Assembly (NCBI GenBank): GCA_002803225.1
Contig: NXFV01000186.1
Coordinates: 21,559 to 85,558 of the forward strand
Direction: 5' to 3'
DNA from: Gamarada debralockiae
Taxonomy: Eukaryota; Ascomycota; Leotiomycetes; Helotiales; Hyphodiscaceae
Length of the DNA stretch: 64,000 nucleotides
A program made the translations under genes and the position numbers. Below are positions 34,835 through 45,459 of the stretch, one piece after another. A model generated the notes under the pieces. That model made no database searches. It worked only from the letters and a program-made list of their open reading frames with translations, and had not been told where the DNA came from. Each line of letters opens with the position of its first letter. Position 1 is the first letter of the stretch.

Positions 34835-35858
34835 ATGCCGGACAAAGACTCCGACAAACCAAGAGGTCCTCCTCCAACAGGCCTCCCAAAGCGAGAGGAG
34901 CTACCACCTGCGCTCCAGAAGATTATTGATAAAGCGGATAAGGAGGAGAACTTCTATGATGAGCTCTATGATGGAACGTGAGTTGTTGAAGAGCGGATCA
35001 ACCTCTATTGGTCGAGCTCAAGCTCTGGCCACACAGTCAACAATTGAGACCAAGTTCTAAATGATTACCAGAGCTCCCGCATCCACCGATAGCAACATTC
35101 GATACGCAGCGTACGCTACTAGAATTCGTACAGCTCTGTTATCCGCACAACGATATGTAGCATACACATCAGATATTGGCGAGTCCTTTCGACCAGTTGC
35201 TCACCCAAACCTCGTTCGAACTGCCTACGGCATTTCATGGGCATATTTGATTGGAGACGTGGCGCATGAAGGATACAAGGCTTATTGCCAGAATCAAAGA
35301 ATAATGCATCCTAATTTACCTCGAAAAGCTGCTCAGGAACGGTACAACGATGCAAAGTCCGATCTAACGATCATGGCAGAAGACGCGGGTATGTCACTGG
35401 AGCCACGGAAGGTTACACCCCTCGAGGACTATCGCACAGTCATGGTTCAGCGTGCTTTATTCCAAGGCATTGCGAGTATGGTACGTTTTCCCCAGGGAAT
35501 TTAGCTTAGACACCGCCCGATGTAACCTCCCATCCCTCAAGAACACATCTGACATTCTGAATAGGGTCTCCCGGCCTTCACAATCCATTCCATTGTAAAA
35601 TATTCTGGGAGAGCATTGAAGGGTGCCAAGAATACGAGAATCAGGGTATATGGACCTATAGGTCTCGGTTTGGCAGCTGTCCCGGCTCTTCCATATCTGT
35701 TTGATAAGCCGGTCGAGGGGGCCGTGGAATGGGTCTTTCACAAAGGTTTCGAAACGTTCGGTGGGCATCAAGCTGTTGGAGACACACTCTCAACTGGACG
35801 GGAGAAAGATTTGCAGAAGCATCACGAGAGGGCGTCGAAGAAGGAGAAGGAGTTATAG
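34835..35858 (+). CDS. Mitochondrial fission process protein 1 (MTFP1/MTP18) homologue
   Basis: Exons 34835..34977, 35072..35480 and 35565..35858 (introns 94 and 84 nt), 281 residues. Conserved blocks: IRYAAYATRIRTALLSAQRYVAYTSDIGESFRP, ayGISWAYLIGDVAHEGYKAY, then VQRALFQGIASM-GLPAFTIHS across the second splice, and GLGLAAVPALPYLFDKPVE near the end. MTFP1 is an inner-membrane protein with several membrane helices that supports mitochondrial division. The proline-rich N-terminus (PRGPPPTGLPKREELPP) is a fungal extension. Confidence 0.93.
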
Positions 35859-36303
35859 GATACGATTGATGAGTAAGGACAAACAGTACATATGTAAGCA
35901 TGGCGTTCAGGCGAACTCTCGACTTCTCAGGTGACGCACTGGCATCCTGTTATAGAATACCACTTTATCCTTTCAGTAGCGTACATATTTTCCTATCTGA
36001 CTCGTTCTCGAGAGGCTCCTCAGGGCTGTGTCGTGTGATAGGTCACTCAATACGAAAGTAGAGGCATTTATTGGAGTTGAGGATACCGGGGCTGAGGGGC
36101 GAATCGGGAAAGAGCAGCCTGCTCCGCGGTGGCACCCCTGTTTCGTCTTCCGACGACGCCGCAGCAAGGCTGTGAATAATGTGGGAATCACCAAAACAAT
36201 TTCACTTCTCACGATCGATCATCGAAGCTCTTATTTTGTTATTCACTCGGTACCAAACGATGCTTAGCCTTAAACCTCACGACTTCCATAAAGTACCTTC
36301 CAA
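35859..36303. other. Intergenic region
   Basis: 445 bp between two plus-strand genes; no supported feature. Confidence 0.4.
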
Positions 36304-37551
36304 ATGTCTACCGATCTCATTTCCTACTTGCTCACCAAATTGCTCAGCATGGCGGCCAACAATACACAAAGTCAGAGCACGATCGACAAGGTCAAAAAAC
36401 TCAGCGATGTCCCTGTTCCCTGGTGCTCAGAGTACATCAAAATGATATCAGGAGAGAAGTAAGGCTATCACTTTCCAAACGTTCAACTCCTACGCAACGA
36501 TTGAGTGCTTCCTTTGGTCCTCCCACCAGGTGTTACAGATATTCAGCCAGGCTAATAATTCGTCAAGTTTTAAAGCCGCCAACTCGCAGATCATGTTAAC
36601 CTACAAGCTCGAGTAAAGAACTCCTAATCTTTCACCTTCGTTGAGCGATTGCTGACTTTGAAAATTTCAGTGTCCGAAAGCGCCTCAAATCTTTCAACGA
36701 TGACTCCTTGCCTGAAGGTTGTACTCTCGACTCTCTGAAGTGTCGACGTATGGCTGTTGCGAAACAAATATTCGCCAAGCTGGGAAACGGCACCAAGTAA
36801 TTCATATTCCTTTAGCTCTATTGACCGATTTGCTGACTCCGCGTCTTTCACAGTATTGAAGCTCCTCTGTTTATTACTTGGGGTTGCAACACATTTATTG
36901 GCGAGAATGTCTATATAAACCGAAAGTCAGTACTGGATTTCCATTTACTACCGCGGTAACCGGGAGATATCAATCGTTCTGTCTCTCAATGACCACAACC
37001 TTGGCTGGGCGGAAAGCTACAAACTGTTCTCGAAATCCTCGAATCCAATTGCTCAATTACAACCAACGATTGGAATTCCAGGTCCGGAAGAGAGTTCTAC
37101 CTCCTTTCAAATCGCTGTTCCGGCTTGAAAGGTTGATGTGCTTATATCCCAATGCGGAATTGCATTTTTTTTGACTTGTCATATTTCATGCAGAATTACG
37201 CTAACCTTTCTGCATAGCGTGTCCATCTACGACAGTGCCCCGGTCCACATTGGAAATCGGGTCCTTATTGCGCCCGGAGTGTGCATCTGCACTGATACGC
37301 ATGAGGTCGAATCGTCTGAGCGACAAAACAGTGGCTCGGGTTCTTTCGCCAAGGCTATCACGATCGGGGATGACTGCTGGATCGGTGCGGGAGCCTACAT
37401 CCTCCCCGGAATTACGATCGGTCGGGGTTGCACCATTGCTGCAGGAGCCGTGGTCGCAAAGGACGTCGAAGACAACTGCCTCGTTGGTGGTGTTCCAGCG
37501 AAGCTCATTAGGAAACTCAAGGGCATTGGATCAGGTTGTGCAATGGGCTGA
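36304..37551 (+). CDS. Hexapeptide-repeat sugar O-acetyltransferase (maltose/galactoside acetyltransferase-like)
   Basis: Five exons, 36304..36458, 36547..36612, 36671..36796, 36854..36925 and 37218..37551, join in phase to 250 residues. The N-terminal part (EYIKMISGE ... ANSQIMLTYKLE) fits the Mac helical domain. The left-handed beta helix follows: APLFITWGCNTFIGENVYINRN, then VHIGNRVLIAPGVCICTDTHEV (catalytic His), TIGDDCWIGAGAYILPGITIGRGCTIAAGAVVAKDV and GGVPAKLIRKL. It acetylates a sugar hydroxyl from acetyl-CoA. The second exon acceptor (36546) is the choice that keeps the frame. The last intron is 292 nt, much longer than others here. Confidence 0.88.
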
Positions 37552-39913
37552 TTGTTTCACAGCAGAATTGCGGTGTTCTCGGGGTGGCAATCGGGATAGA
37601 GATAGATCATGGGATTGAATTGGGATTGGCATGGCTGGGAAAATCATTTGGCGTTCATTGTGGAACATCATTGGGTGGGGAAGCATAGACTTTGGGATTT
37701 CGAGTCAGCCTCTATGCAGGGTTGAACTTTCTCGGGTCGCAAACCGCGTTGATTTTGAATGTGGGGTGACACAGCATTGGAAGTCTGTGCCCCACAGTGG
37801 ACTTTCTTCTGGGAGGCAACAATCTGTCCCTGAATTTGAGTTTTTACGGCGCAACATTTGGAATTTGTGAGAATGTAAGCTAATCTAGACGACGACGAAT
37901 GAAGCACACGTAATAGAAAATTCTCATTGGCATCGGTTGCCCCGGCAATCCGCCGCTGAATCATTGACCGTTGAGACACTCGGAGTCGTTCATTTGCCTG
38001 ATTGAAAAGTCCTTGAGTTCTGGGCTCGAGGGCGGTGTTGCCAATAATATTATCATGATCTTTTTGGCCCAAGAAAGACACACCATTACCGCGTGATATT
38101 TCGAGCTCTGGTATTATATCACACCACGAGCTAATGATATTGCCACAATAATATCAATGATATTTATTAATATCGGTGACAATTCCTACGTGACCAACTT
38201 ATATTAGAAACAAGCAAGGTGTTAATAGCCAATATTCTAAATGTCTCGCACTCTTCTGGGACAGTACTTTGAAAGAAGTGCCCGATAGGGCATATGTCCG
38301 ATTAGTATTAAAATCAAGGGATGCTATTAAATCATATTACTTACTTTTATATTCCCTTTCTTATTAATAATAAATTAGTATTCGTACTATAAACAGAGGT
38401 AAGATATTACACTATGATAACAAGATACTATTTAATAATAGTCTATTACCTTTGATTTCCTTAGAAACTTGAGAAAGGTAATCACATGTCGAATGTCGAC
38501 GATATACTATAGTGCCAGTGATATCAAGAGATATATATCATTACTGCATGATATCTAAGAATCTAAGAAGGAATATCATATCAGATGACTAAGCAGTGTA
38601 CCGTAGAGTCTGGATCATAAGATAATATCTTATGCGATTTTTCGCTGTTTCAATGAGGTTAGAACCACATCTTATCTGCAGTTAGTATCGTATGTGAATT
38701 TCGTATTTTTAGGGCATTACTCCCTATAATTACAGCACTTTAAAGCCTGAAAGACCCGGTAGAACACGGGCGGTGTGTCAATTAAGATAATATCTTAAGC
38801 GATTATCTTGTCAAGCTTCAATTGGAACTATATCTTATCTGGCCAGTATCTTAACTGGAACATATTATCTTATGATCCAGATTCTACGGTAGTATGTATG
38901 TATGATATTATCACTGGTATTTAAGTTGGGTTATATGTCGCGACACTTTTGCCAACACTGCTGGAAGGCTTCAATCATCCATTGAGGTCACACCGCTCGG
39001 AGTTACTTATCCGTTTTTTCGACTTTAGAGCGTGAGTGGATCTCGATGGAGTTGCAAAGATAAGCTCAAATATGGACTGTACAGTAGATGTTAGTAAATT
39101 TTTAATTGACCAGGGAATTTTGGCTGAATGAGTGGCAAAGCGAGTATTAGTCGGGAGATGGAATTGAAAGCTTGACGCGCTTCGCTTTTTTGGATCATTG
39201 GATCAAACCTTCTCCCTCCCTTGTCTGTGCCTCTGTGCCCGCAGAATCTTCGCCATCACGGTGCATTCATCACCAGATCGTTTTATGCCACGAGATGTCT
39301 GCTTGTCCATTGGTAGCCCTTGACAAGCTACATCTGCTTCGATAATCTTAGGAAAAGAGCTTTCCAGCATCGCTAACTTCGAAGGCCCTATCTATCGATC
39401 CGACGAGTCCAAAGTGAGGAACAGACAAAGATATGCCAAAAGCCTGCGCCCACAGAACTAGTAAAAGCAACTCCTTGTAAGGCTGATCCCGGCTCGGGCC
39501 GTCCAGTTCCCGATGCAGGCTCTCAAGAAGGCTAATGATTTCCGCCCCCTTCCCCCCTGTTCCCCATACAAAATCTTGAGTCCTGATATTTATTTCAGGC
39601 ATCAACTCCTACTTTCCTACTGTGGAAAGACCGCCCTTAAGTCCGACGAAAGGGGGGGTTGAGGCTCCTCCGACCCGAAGGGGCTCGTGGGGATCCCCCC
39701 CCAACTTGAGGAGATAAGCGTCGGGCACGACAATTCACTTGATTGTGCTGTCGTAGAAGTTGATAAGTTTGGTAGTGGTTGAAGAGGGGGGCCCGGGGGC
39801 TGTGGGGGCGCGAAGCCAAAAAGGGGGGGGGGAGCGAAAATCATTAGCCCTCAAGAACGTTATATCGAGCCAAAAATAGCACCTGATCGGCAAGTTGTGC
39901 GCGCACTCTACCC
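37552..39913. other. AT-rich gene-poor region
   Basis: About 2.4 kb without a convincing gene. From about 38060 to 38960 the DNA is strongly AT-rich with repeated GATAT/ATATC words and carries the MITE-like element at 38601-38889. From 39540 to 39840 there are G/C homopolymer runs. Minus-strand frames at 39348-39605 and 39617-39844 have no family features. Confidence 0.55.
38601..38889. mobile_element. MITE-like element with 28-bp terminal inverted repeats and TA flanks
   Basis: The left end CCGTAGAGTCTGGATCATAA (38601 on, matching for 28 bp) is repeated inverted at the right end (38862-38889) with a single mismatch. TA dinucleotides flank both ends (38599-38600 and 38890-38891), as expected from Tc1/mariner-type insertion. 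The 289-bp interior is AT-rich, repeats the TAAGATAATATCTTA word and has no coding frame, so this is a non-autonomous element. Confidence 0.75.
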
Positions 39914-40525
39914 TTACTCCCAATTTTGAACTTGGACGCGCGTTCCACATAGTCCTAGGACTGTTAGTAGAGCACAACCATTGGCGAGATTCCCCCAGCG
40001 CAGCGTTCGATGTACTCTTGTCACATCGCAAAAACATATCCAAACGAACGCTCCAGTCACGAATGATGGGTCTAGCAGTTCGAGAATGCTACAAATCCTA
40101 TTGATAGAGCTAAGAGCCAGTGCCGGGTCTTGACCCACAAACGGTGATTGCTCGTGAAAACTGCGAAGAATAATGACCAAGCAAACAGCTGAATAAGAAA
40201 CCAACCGGTCCTCGTCACATATTGGGAGATGACGCCCACGAATTTTAGCCCTCTCCCAAGCCTTTTGAAGTCGAATAGATGAAGTCGGATCGTCCTAGCG
40301 CAATCTTTCGAAGGCTCTCCAACAAAGACTAGAATGTTGCTCCTCGGATAGCAGCTCAAAAGAGTTTTCTAGGGATAAATTTGATTCGCCATCGGCACTT
40401 GGAGTGAATAGCATAACCGGTTGAAGCGCGTTTGTAGGTGGCAACGTCCAAGTGCTTGCTAGTGCAATGTTTGTGCAGCATTTTTCAGTTGGGATACCGG
40501 TATGTGTAACATTTGCATGATTCAA
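39914..40525 (-). pseudogene. Unidentified gene remnant interrupted by one TAG
   Basis: One minus-strand frame stays open from 40525 to 39914 except for TAG at about 40295-40297. On both sides the translation is protein-like: LSEEQHSSLCWRAFERLR before the stop; IRLQKAWERAKIRGRHLP, then LALSSINRICSILELLD and SFVTGAFVWICFC after it. A CAG to TAG change (Gln to stop) would explain the break. I do not recognise the family. Confidence 0.4.
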
Positions 40526-40798
40526 TTGGGCATTTCCAGTGGAGAGTGAATCTTTTCATGTTCTGTTAGGTCCTTTAATACCTCGACTTGTTTTTCATAC
40601 GCAAATTCCTCGTGAAGGCCGCTTTGGCTGAGAACAGGTTCTGGCAGGTTGTTACCATCGAAAGCCTCAAATATATCTGAATCGGAAGTGCTGACGCCTG
40701 GGAATGGCTTAGTTGACTATTGTGGAATGATTTGATAGACTCCATATCCGAATGGTCCTTGATCGAACTTTCGATTGACAGTACGACGGAAGGTGTGT

Positions 40799-41381
40799 TT
40801 ATGCTCGGGCGGAGTTCTGGGAAAGGATAGTGCTAACTACCGGTAAATATCTCTTCGACTTCTCCGTTTCTCCCATCTGAGCCGTCTCTTTCAACTTTCC
40901 ATCTACCAAATCGGCCACTTCTGCGAGATCCTCATTGTTGCGTTTCTGGGAATCCGTTGTATGTGCCTCCAAACCCTTCAATAGATGAACGATTCCGTTC
41001 AAGCTGATCTTGAATTTTCTCAATATTGCCCACAGCACTATATTGTCCTTCTCTTTGTACACCCGCTTCACTCCCGCTCCCACGTTTCTGCTTTTAAGCT
41101 CTCGAAACTTCAGATCGTTTTCTAAACATGTTCTCTCACAGTCCTTGACAATCACAGAAATGCCAGCAGTCGAGATACACTATCAGAATGCCAATCTCTG
41201 AGAATATAGAAAGGAGAAGAAGTTCAATGGGCGAGGTCTTAAGATCATGTCCCAGATTGTTGGTGTCTGCTGGTCCGTTTAAGAGGCCATAGCTTTCTTC
41301 TTCAATTGTCTTGGAGGTTTTGTTGATAGCACAGACGAGCTGGCCGAAGCTGGTGGCTAAACCCTCGAGCGGGGAGGACAT
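40799..41381 (-). CDS. Hypothetical protein, possibly a fungal STAND N-terminal (Helo-like) fragment
   Basis: The 5' frame starts at an ATG (41381) with MSSPLEGLATSFGQLV and runs to about 41136; an overlapping frame (41155-40799) encodes VIVKDCERTCLEN with a basic helical RKFKISLNGIVHLLKGLE segment. The cysteine-bearing helix and the charged helices recall the helical N-terminal domains of fungal STAND proteins, but the match is weak. No canonical intron joins the two frames cleanly: an acceptor at GATAG (before TGTATC) opens the second frame, but its donor is unclear. It may be a decayed gene. Confidence 0.3.
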
Positions 41382-41680
41382 TGTTGTATCGAATACTGTT
41401 TGAAACAGCCAATCGAGACCGTGTATATACAGACTAAAAATGGAATCTACCGGTAGATATAAGAAAACACTGGAAATAGCCATCAAGGAGAGCAGAGAGT
41501 ATGAGTCATTCAAGAGACTGAGGCTGAGAGGAAGGCAGCGGACTGCAAAAATGAACCATCGGCATAAAGAAATATAATTCCAGCTTATCTTGGAGTTAAC
41601 ACGTAATATGAAAGACGAGGGCTCCTGAACGTCTCGTTGAAGCCACTTTCTTCTCGTTGGGACGATGAAGTGGTCGGTTG

Positions 41681-41966
41681 ACACGTTGCCAAGACACTAA
41701 GCTTTAGCGTCTCGCTAAGCAACCAATGCTACTGTCGCTTTATCTTAGAGAGTGTTTATACAAAGTTCAGCGCACTGGTGCTTTTTTAGGCTACTGTATT
41801 CGCTAAATTTGCAGCGCATCAATCGCTAATTTTTCGGACTATCACTTAATTTCTAGTACATCGATCCCTAATTTTTCAGGCTGTCGGTAGTTAAATTTCC
41901 GGCGCATTAATTACTAAATCTCTAGAGCTTAGCGAGACGTTAAACTCTAGCGCCTTAGCAAAGTGT
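41681..41966. mobile_element. Second MITE-like element, imperfect terminal inverted repeats of about 40 bp
   Basis: The left arm (41681 on: ACACGTTGCCAAGACACTAA, continuing to GTCTCGCTAAGC at 41720) is matched, inverted, by the right arm (41966 back to 41927). The last 13 bp, CGTCTCGCTAAGC, are identical, and most outer differences are transitions. The interior contains about six copies of a roughly 22-bp unit (TAATTTTTCGG...CGCATCAATCG). No coding frame is present. Confidence 0.6.
41780..41925. repeat. Degenerate tandem repeat of about 22 bp inside the inverted-repeat element
   Basis: The words CTAAATTTGCAGCGCATCAA, CTAATTTTTCGGACTATCAC, TAATTTCTAGTACATCGATC, CTAATTTTTCAGGCTGTCGG and TTAAATTTCCGGCGCATTAA follow each other head to tail, showing a diverged unit. 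Confidence 0.6.
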
Positions 41967-42244
41967 GGCCGTTTCAATCGATCCCGGATGATAAGTCTAC
42001 TGTAAGTGCAGTAGAACCCCTGATGCTGTATTTGACTAGCGGTTCGGCTAGTGCCATCGGCCAAGGCTGAGCCTTCTAGAAACTCCTTCGAGGCAAATCT
42101 GTAATCAGCCTCGCTCCACCTCCTGTCGCCATCATAATCACCATTACGTCCGCCAGTTGCCTGCAACGCCCGTAAAGGTACCACGAACAGAATCCTAGCG
42201 CGCTAGTCTATTCCACGATATATAACACCCTCCCCAGTCCAACC

Positions 42245-43171
42245 ATGGCGTCCTCAAGCTCAGACCCTCCCGAAGAAGCCACCTTCACAACGATGGACGA
42301 AAAAGACCCTACTTTGATTGGCGCACACTGCCAATACACCTACTGCAATCAACTCGATTTCCTCCCCTTCAGATGTGAATCATGTCGAGGTACCTTCTGT
42401 CTCGATCACCGATCCGAAACTGGCCACAAATGTCCCAAGGCCGGAGAATGGGCGGCAAAGCGACGAAGAGCGAACCTAGCAATACCCTCACTCGGCGCGG
42501 GGAAGTTAATGAGAGATACTGAAAAGCCATGCGCATCACCGAAATGCAAAACCGTTATTGGCACAAGCCTATCGACCGCAGTACACTGTTCGACGTGCAA
42601 CCGAGATTACTGCTTGAAGCATCGACTGAAGGAGGATCATGATTGCAAGAATCTTATACCGATCGGTGCACGGCCTAGCATGTTCGAGGGACAAGCAGAG
42701 AAGTCGAGACTTGCATTTGGGAAGTTAAAGGCGTGGGGTGCTGCTCAGAAAGAGAGTATGTCGAGGGCATTGCCGAAGCCGAAGCCAACTTCTACAGCGA
42801 CAAGGCTGATCGCCGTCAATAACCTCAAGAAGACTGCCAAGGGCGACGACAAATTAGCGGCAGAAAAGAGAGTCTATATGTATGTTGAGGCGGAGGCTGC
42901 GACGACAACTTCGAAATTCCCGGAAGGCGCTTTCTTCTATTCGAAGGATTGGGTGATAGGACGAGTGTTGGATGCCGCGGCGAAGAGTTTGCAGGTGCAG
43001 AACATAAACAACCAGAGTACGGATGAGAAATCGAAGTTGAGGGTATTCCATGTTGAAGGAGGAAGATTGCTGGAGTTCAATGAGAAAGTTGGGGATGCGC
43101 TGGTAAGCGGGAATAGGATTGTCCTGCTTAGAGGCGTTGGACCCGCTGTCCCAGATCTCGTCCAAGCATAA
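42245..43171 (+). CDS. AN1-type zinc-finger protein (Cuz1/ZFAND1-like)
   Basis: Single exon, 308 residues. Two AN1 fingers: the first from AHCQYTYCNQLDFLPFRCES through FCLDHRSETGHKC, the second from CASPKCKTVIG through HCSTCNRDYCLKHRLKEDHDC. A C-terminal ubiquitin-like region follows (VYMYVEAEA ... FYSKDWVIGRVLD ... RIVLLRGVG), which in Cuz1/ZFAND1 links to the Cdc48/p97 segregase and the proteasome during arsenite or proteotoxic stress. The ATG at 42245 follows a CCAACC leader. The upstream 70 bp carry a TATA-like TATATAAC. Confidence 0.93.
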   Translation: MASSSSDPPEEATFTTMDEKDPTLIGAHCQYTYCNQLDFLPFRCESCRGTFCLDHRSETGHKCPKAGEWAAKRRRANLAIPSLGAGKLMRDTEKPCASPKCKTVIGTSLSTAVHCSTCNRDYCLKHRLKEDHDCKNLIPIGARPSMFEGQAEKSRLAFGKLKAWGAAQKESMSRALPKPKPTSTATRLIAVNNLKKTAKGDDKLAAEKRVYMYVEAEAATTTSKFPEGAFFYSKDWVIGRVLDAAAKSLQVQNINNQSTDEKSKLRVFHVEGGRLLEFNEKVGDALVSGNRIVLLRGVGPAVPDLVQA

Positions 43172-43406
43172 GCCGGCACTCGTTTGCATTTAAGGAATTG
43201 GTGGCTGGTTGCATAGCATTGGAGTTGGGGACAGGGTTAATTTTTTGAAGTAATGCTTGTAGCCCAGCGGCTGAGCCTGGAGCTCTACGATTTTACGAAT
43301 TCAATACCATTGCGGTGTGCATAAATAGTTCCAGCTCGATGTTAAAACTTCGTTTTTCAATATTTAAATCCAGTTGTGTGGCCGATTGTCTGGACTCGAT
43401 TGCATT

Positions 43407-44677
43407 CTATGGGTTCAACGTCAACTTAGACACAGGATTCGCAGGTCGTCCCTCGATTACACGAGCCTTCTTATTACCCAAATCCATCACAATACTAAAC
43501 AATGTCGCGAGGGAACCTGACTCCTTCTTCGCAGTCCTGCAAATAGAAGCACCATCCCCTTCCATCTCGTCTCTCAAAAGGCTCTCCACGATCTCTTGGT
43601 TGGGTTGCTCCTCCTTCGCCGCATTCAGCAGCTCCCCAATTCTCCTCAACCGGAATCTCGTGTCCACCAACCAGTCGCGTGATTCAATCACTGCCGGCTT
43701 GTGTTCCAATACATAGTGGTTCGTGTGGGTGACAATTCCCTCTCTGTTCATCTCCAACCTGACAACATCCTCACTGCTGCATTCGAGTCCCATACCACCA
43801 GTCACATCAGCGACAAGAATATGGCAAGCAGAAGCGACCCCAGCCTTCTCCAACGCGGTTACAGCAGCTTCGCGAGACTCGCTCTCCATCACCGTCCTCA
43901 AAGCAAGATGGCAAGGTAATTTCGAGAACGAGACGCCCTTTGCTTTGATAGCGTTCAAGGTGCATCCCACACCGTTCCCGTTCATCCCAATCTTCCCAAT
44001 GATTCCGGCCTCAGTAATCATCTGAATGCCTAGTCCATTCTCTTTCTTGATCTTTAAACAGATGAGATTCTCAGCTTGTCTTCATCTCAACATTAGCTCA
44101 TCCAATTCCATCTACTTCAAGAAAAACTCACTCAGTATTCCAATCCCAATCTGTCCGTAGAAGGGGAGTTAGCAACTACTTCTTCTGGAAGAGATTTGGA
44201 GTTATTGCTCCTGAGACATGTCTCGAGAGCAGATGGCTCAAGAGAAAACTCCTCGAAAGGGGATGGCTCAAGAGAAACTCCTCTTGAGACACTCCCGAAT
44301 AGGAAGAAAGCGCTCCCCCGATACGTACTCTGCGCCAAAATGGAAGTCTCCGTCCCTCTCCACGAAAGCGCCGTACATCCATCATTAAATGCCCCAAAAG
44401 CGATCTCTGTTCTCACGTTGAGAGCCAGAATATCTTCATACGTGACTCCCGCACCTTCGGCGACTCCTTGCATCTCGTCGATGTAGTGGGGCCAGGATGT
44501 TTCTAGGTAGGGTTGGTATTTTAGGGCGAATAGTTTCACTTCTTCCCAGTCCATTTTGCACTTTTCTTGAAAGAGGTTTTGATAGAATTTTATGCCGCGA
44601 CCGATTTGAGCTTTGGCTGCTTGGCCATGTTGGAGACCGACTTGGTGGGAGGTGCCGGTGTAGAGGATTTCGAGCAT
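43407..44677 (-). CDS. C45-family acyltransferase (isopenicillin N acyltransferase-like), with a 19-nt microexon
   Basis: Exons complement(43407..44079, 44132..44150, 44329..44677) give 346 residues. The first exon ends in NDGCTALSW; Cys101 is the expected self-processing N-terminal nucleophile of C45 (AAT) enzymes. The 19-nt exon 2 supplies NWDWNTE, which exon 3 continues as QAENLICLKIKK, the conserved block; MITEAGIIGKIGMNGNGVG follows. Family members are Ntn hydrolases that transfer or hydrolyse acyl groups on amines. Without the microexon the frame cannot be joined. The ATG at 44677 (MLEILYTG) is the first in frame. A 30-bp direct repeat lies in intron 1. Whether it serves beta-lactam chemistry is unknown; no cluster partner is present. 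Confidence 0.88.
44232..44292. repeat. 30-bp tandem direct repeat in intron 1 of the C45 gene
   Basis: GATGGCTCAAGAGAAAACTC at 44232 recurs with one base fewer at 44262, each followed by CTC; about two copies with a partial third (CTCCTGAGACA upstream). Confidence 0.6.
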
Positions 44678-45459
44678 TTGAAGACTTGTTGATTTGACAG
44701 GGAATGGGATGTACAAAGACGGAGAATTTATTTACAGCTGGAAGGTTAAGGTAATAGGATGGCTTGGAGATGAAATGTTGATGTTTAAATGAACTCGAGG
44801 TGTTGGTCTTGCCACCAATGAGTGGGGCAGTTTTTACCCCACCTTTGACTCCTATAGTCAAATTATAGATCAGCCGTATCAGTTATTGATAATGATTTAC
44901 GTACTCATAAACTAACTCTCGTCATGTCCTAGTTTTTTGAATAGTAAAGACTACCTCCTCTCACCAAATCTTATGCATAAGTTCTTGCGTGACTGCGTTA
45001 CAGTATTGTGAAAGTAAGTTGTGTCCTTGTCGATCTTTGAACAGCAGTCATTTCACAACCTCTTCGACACACATGGGTCATTATCAGCCTTTGGTTATCA
45101 AGAATTCTGATAGTTCATGTTAGTACGAAAATTTTAGTTGAAGACGTACTTTGTTCTGCTTTGATTTGAAAGAACCTCGGGGTTGACATTGCCGCTTAGG
45201 CGGTTTTTGTCCATGCAAAGGAAAATGCTGTTAGTACTGTACGTGGCAGAGGAATGGCTTTGTGGTTGATGAGGGGATGAGGACTTGGACTGAGGCGGGG
45301 ATTAGGCATTTGGTATGTTTATGAGGGTGAAAGTGAAGGATCAAGCGGAATGAGAAGATTGAATCCTTTGAATTTGGGGCTAATTGATGATATATGCCTC
45401 CAGCGAGGAACTTATGGCTCCCTTCAATGCGAGTCTTTCACGGTTTCCTTTCTTGAATG
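44678..45459. other. Intergenic region
   Basis: 782 bp between the C45 gene start and the 3' end of the FAR-17a-like gene. No gene or ordered repeat is supported. Confidence 0.45.

Noticed and set aside
38060..38960. A larger nested element around the MITE, from the CCAGTGATA word found inverted on both sides
   Set aside because: Just 9 bp match in AT-rich, GATAT-repetitive DNA; not better than chance.
39617..40043. Proline-rich minus-strand frames (APPPLFGFAPPQPP)
   Set aside because: The proline run comes from G/C homopolymers; no family features and no start context.
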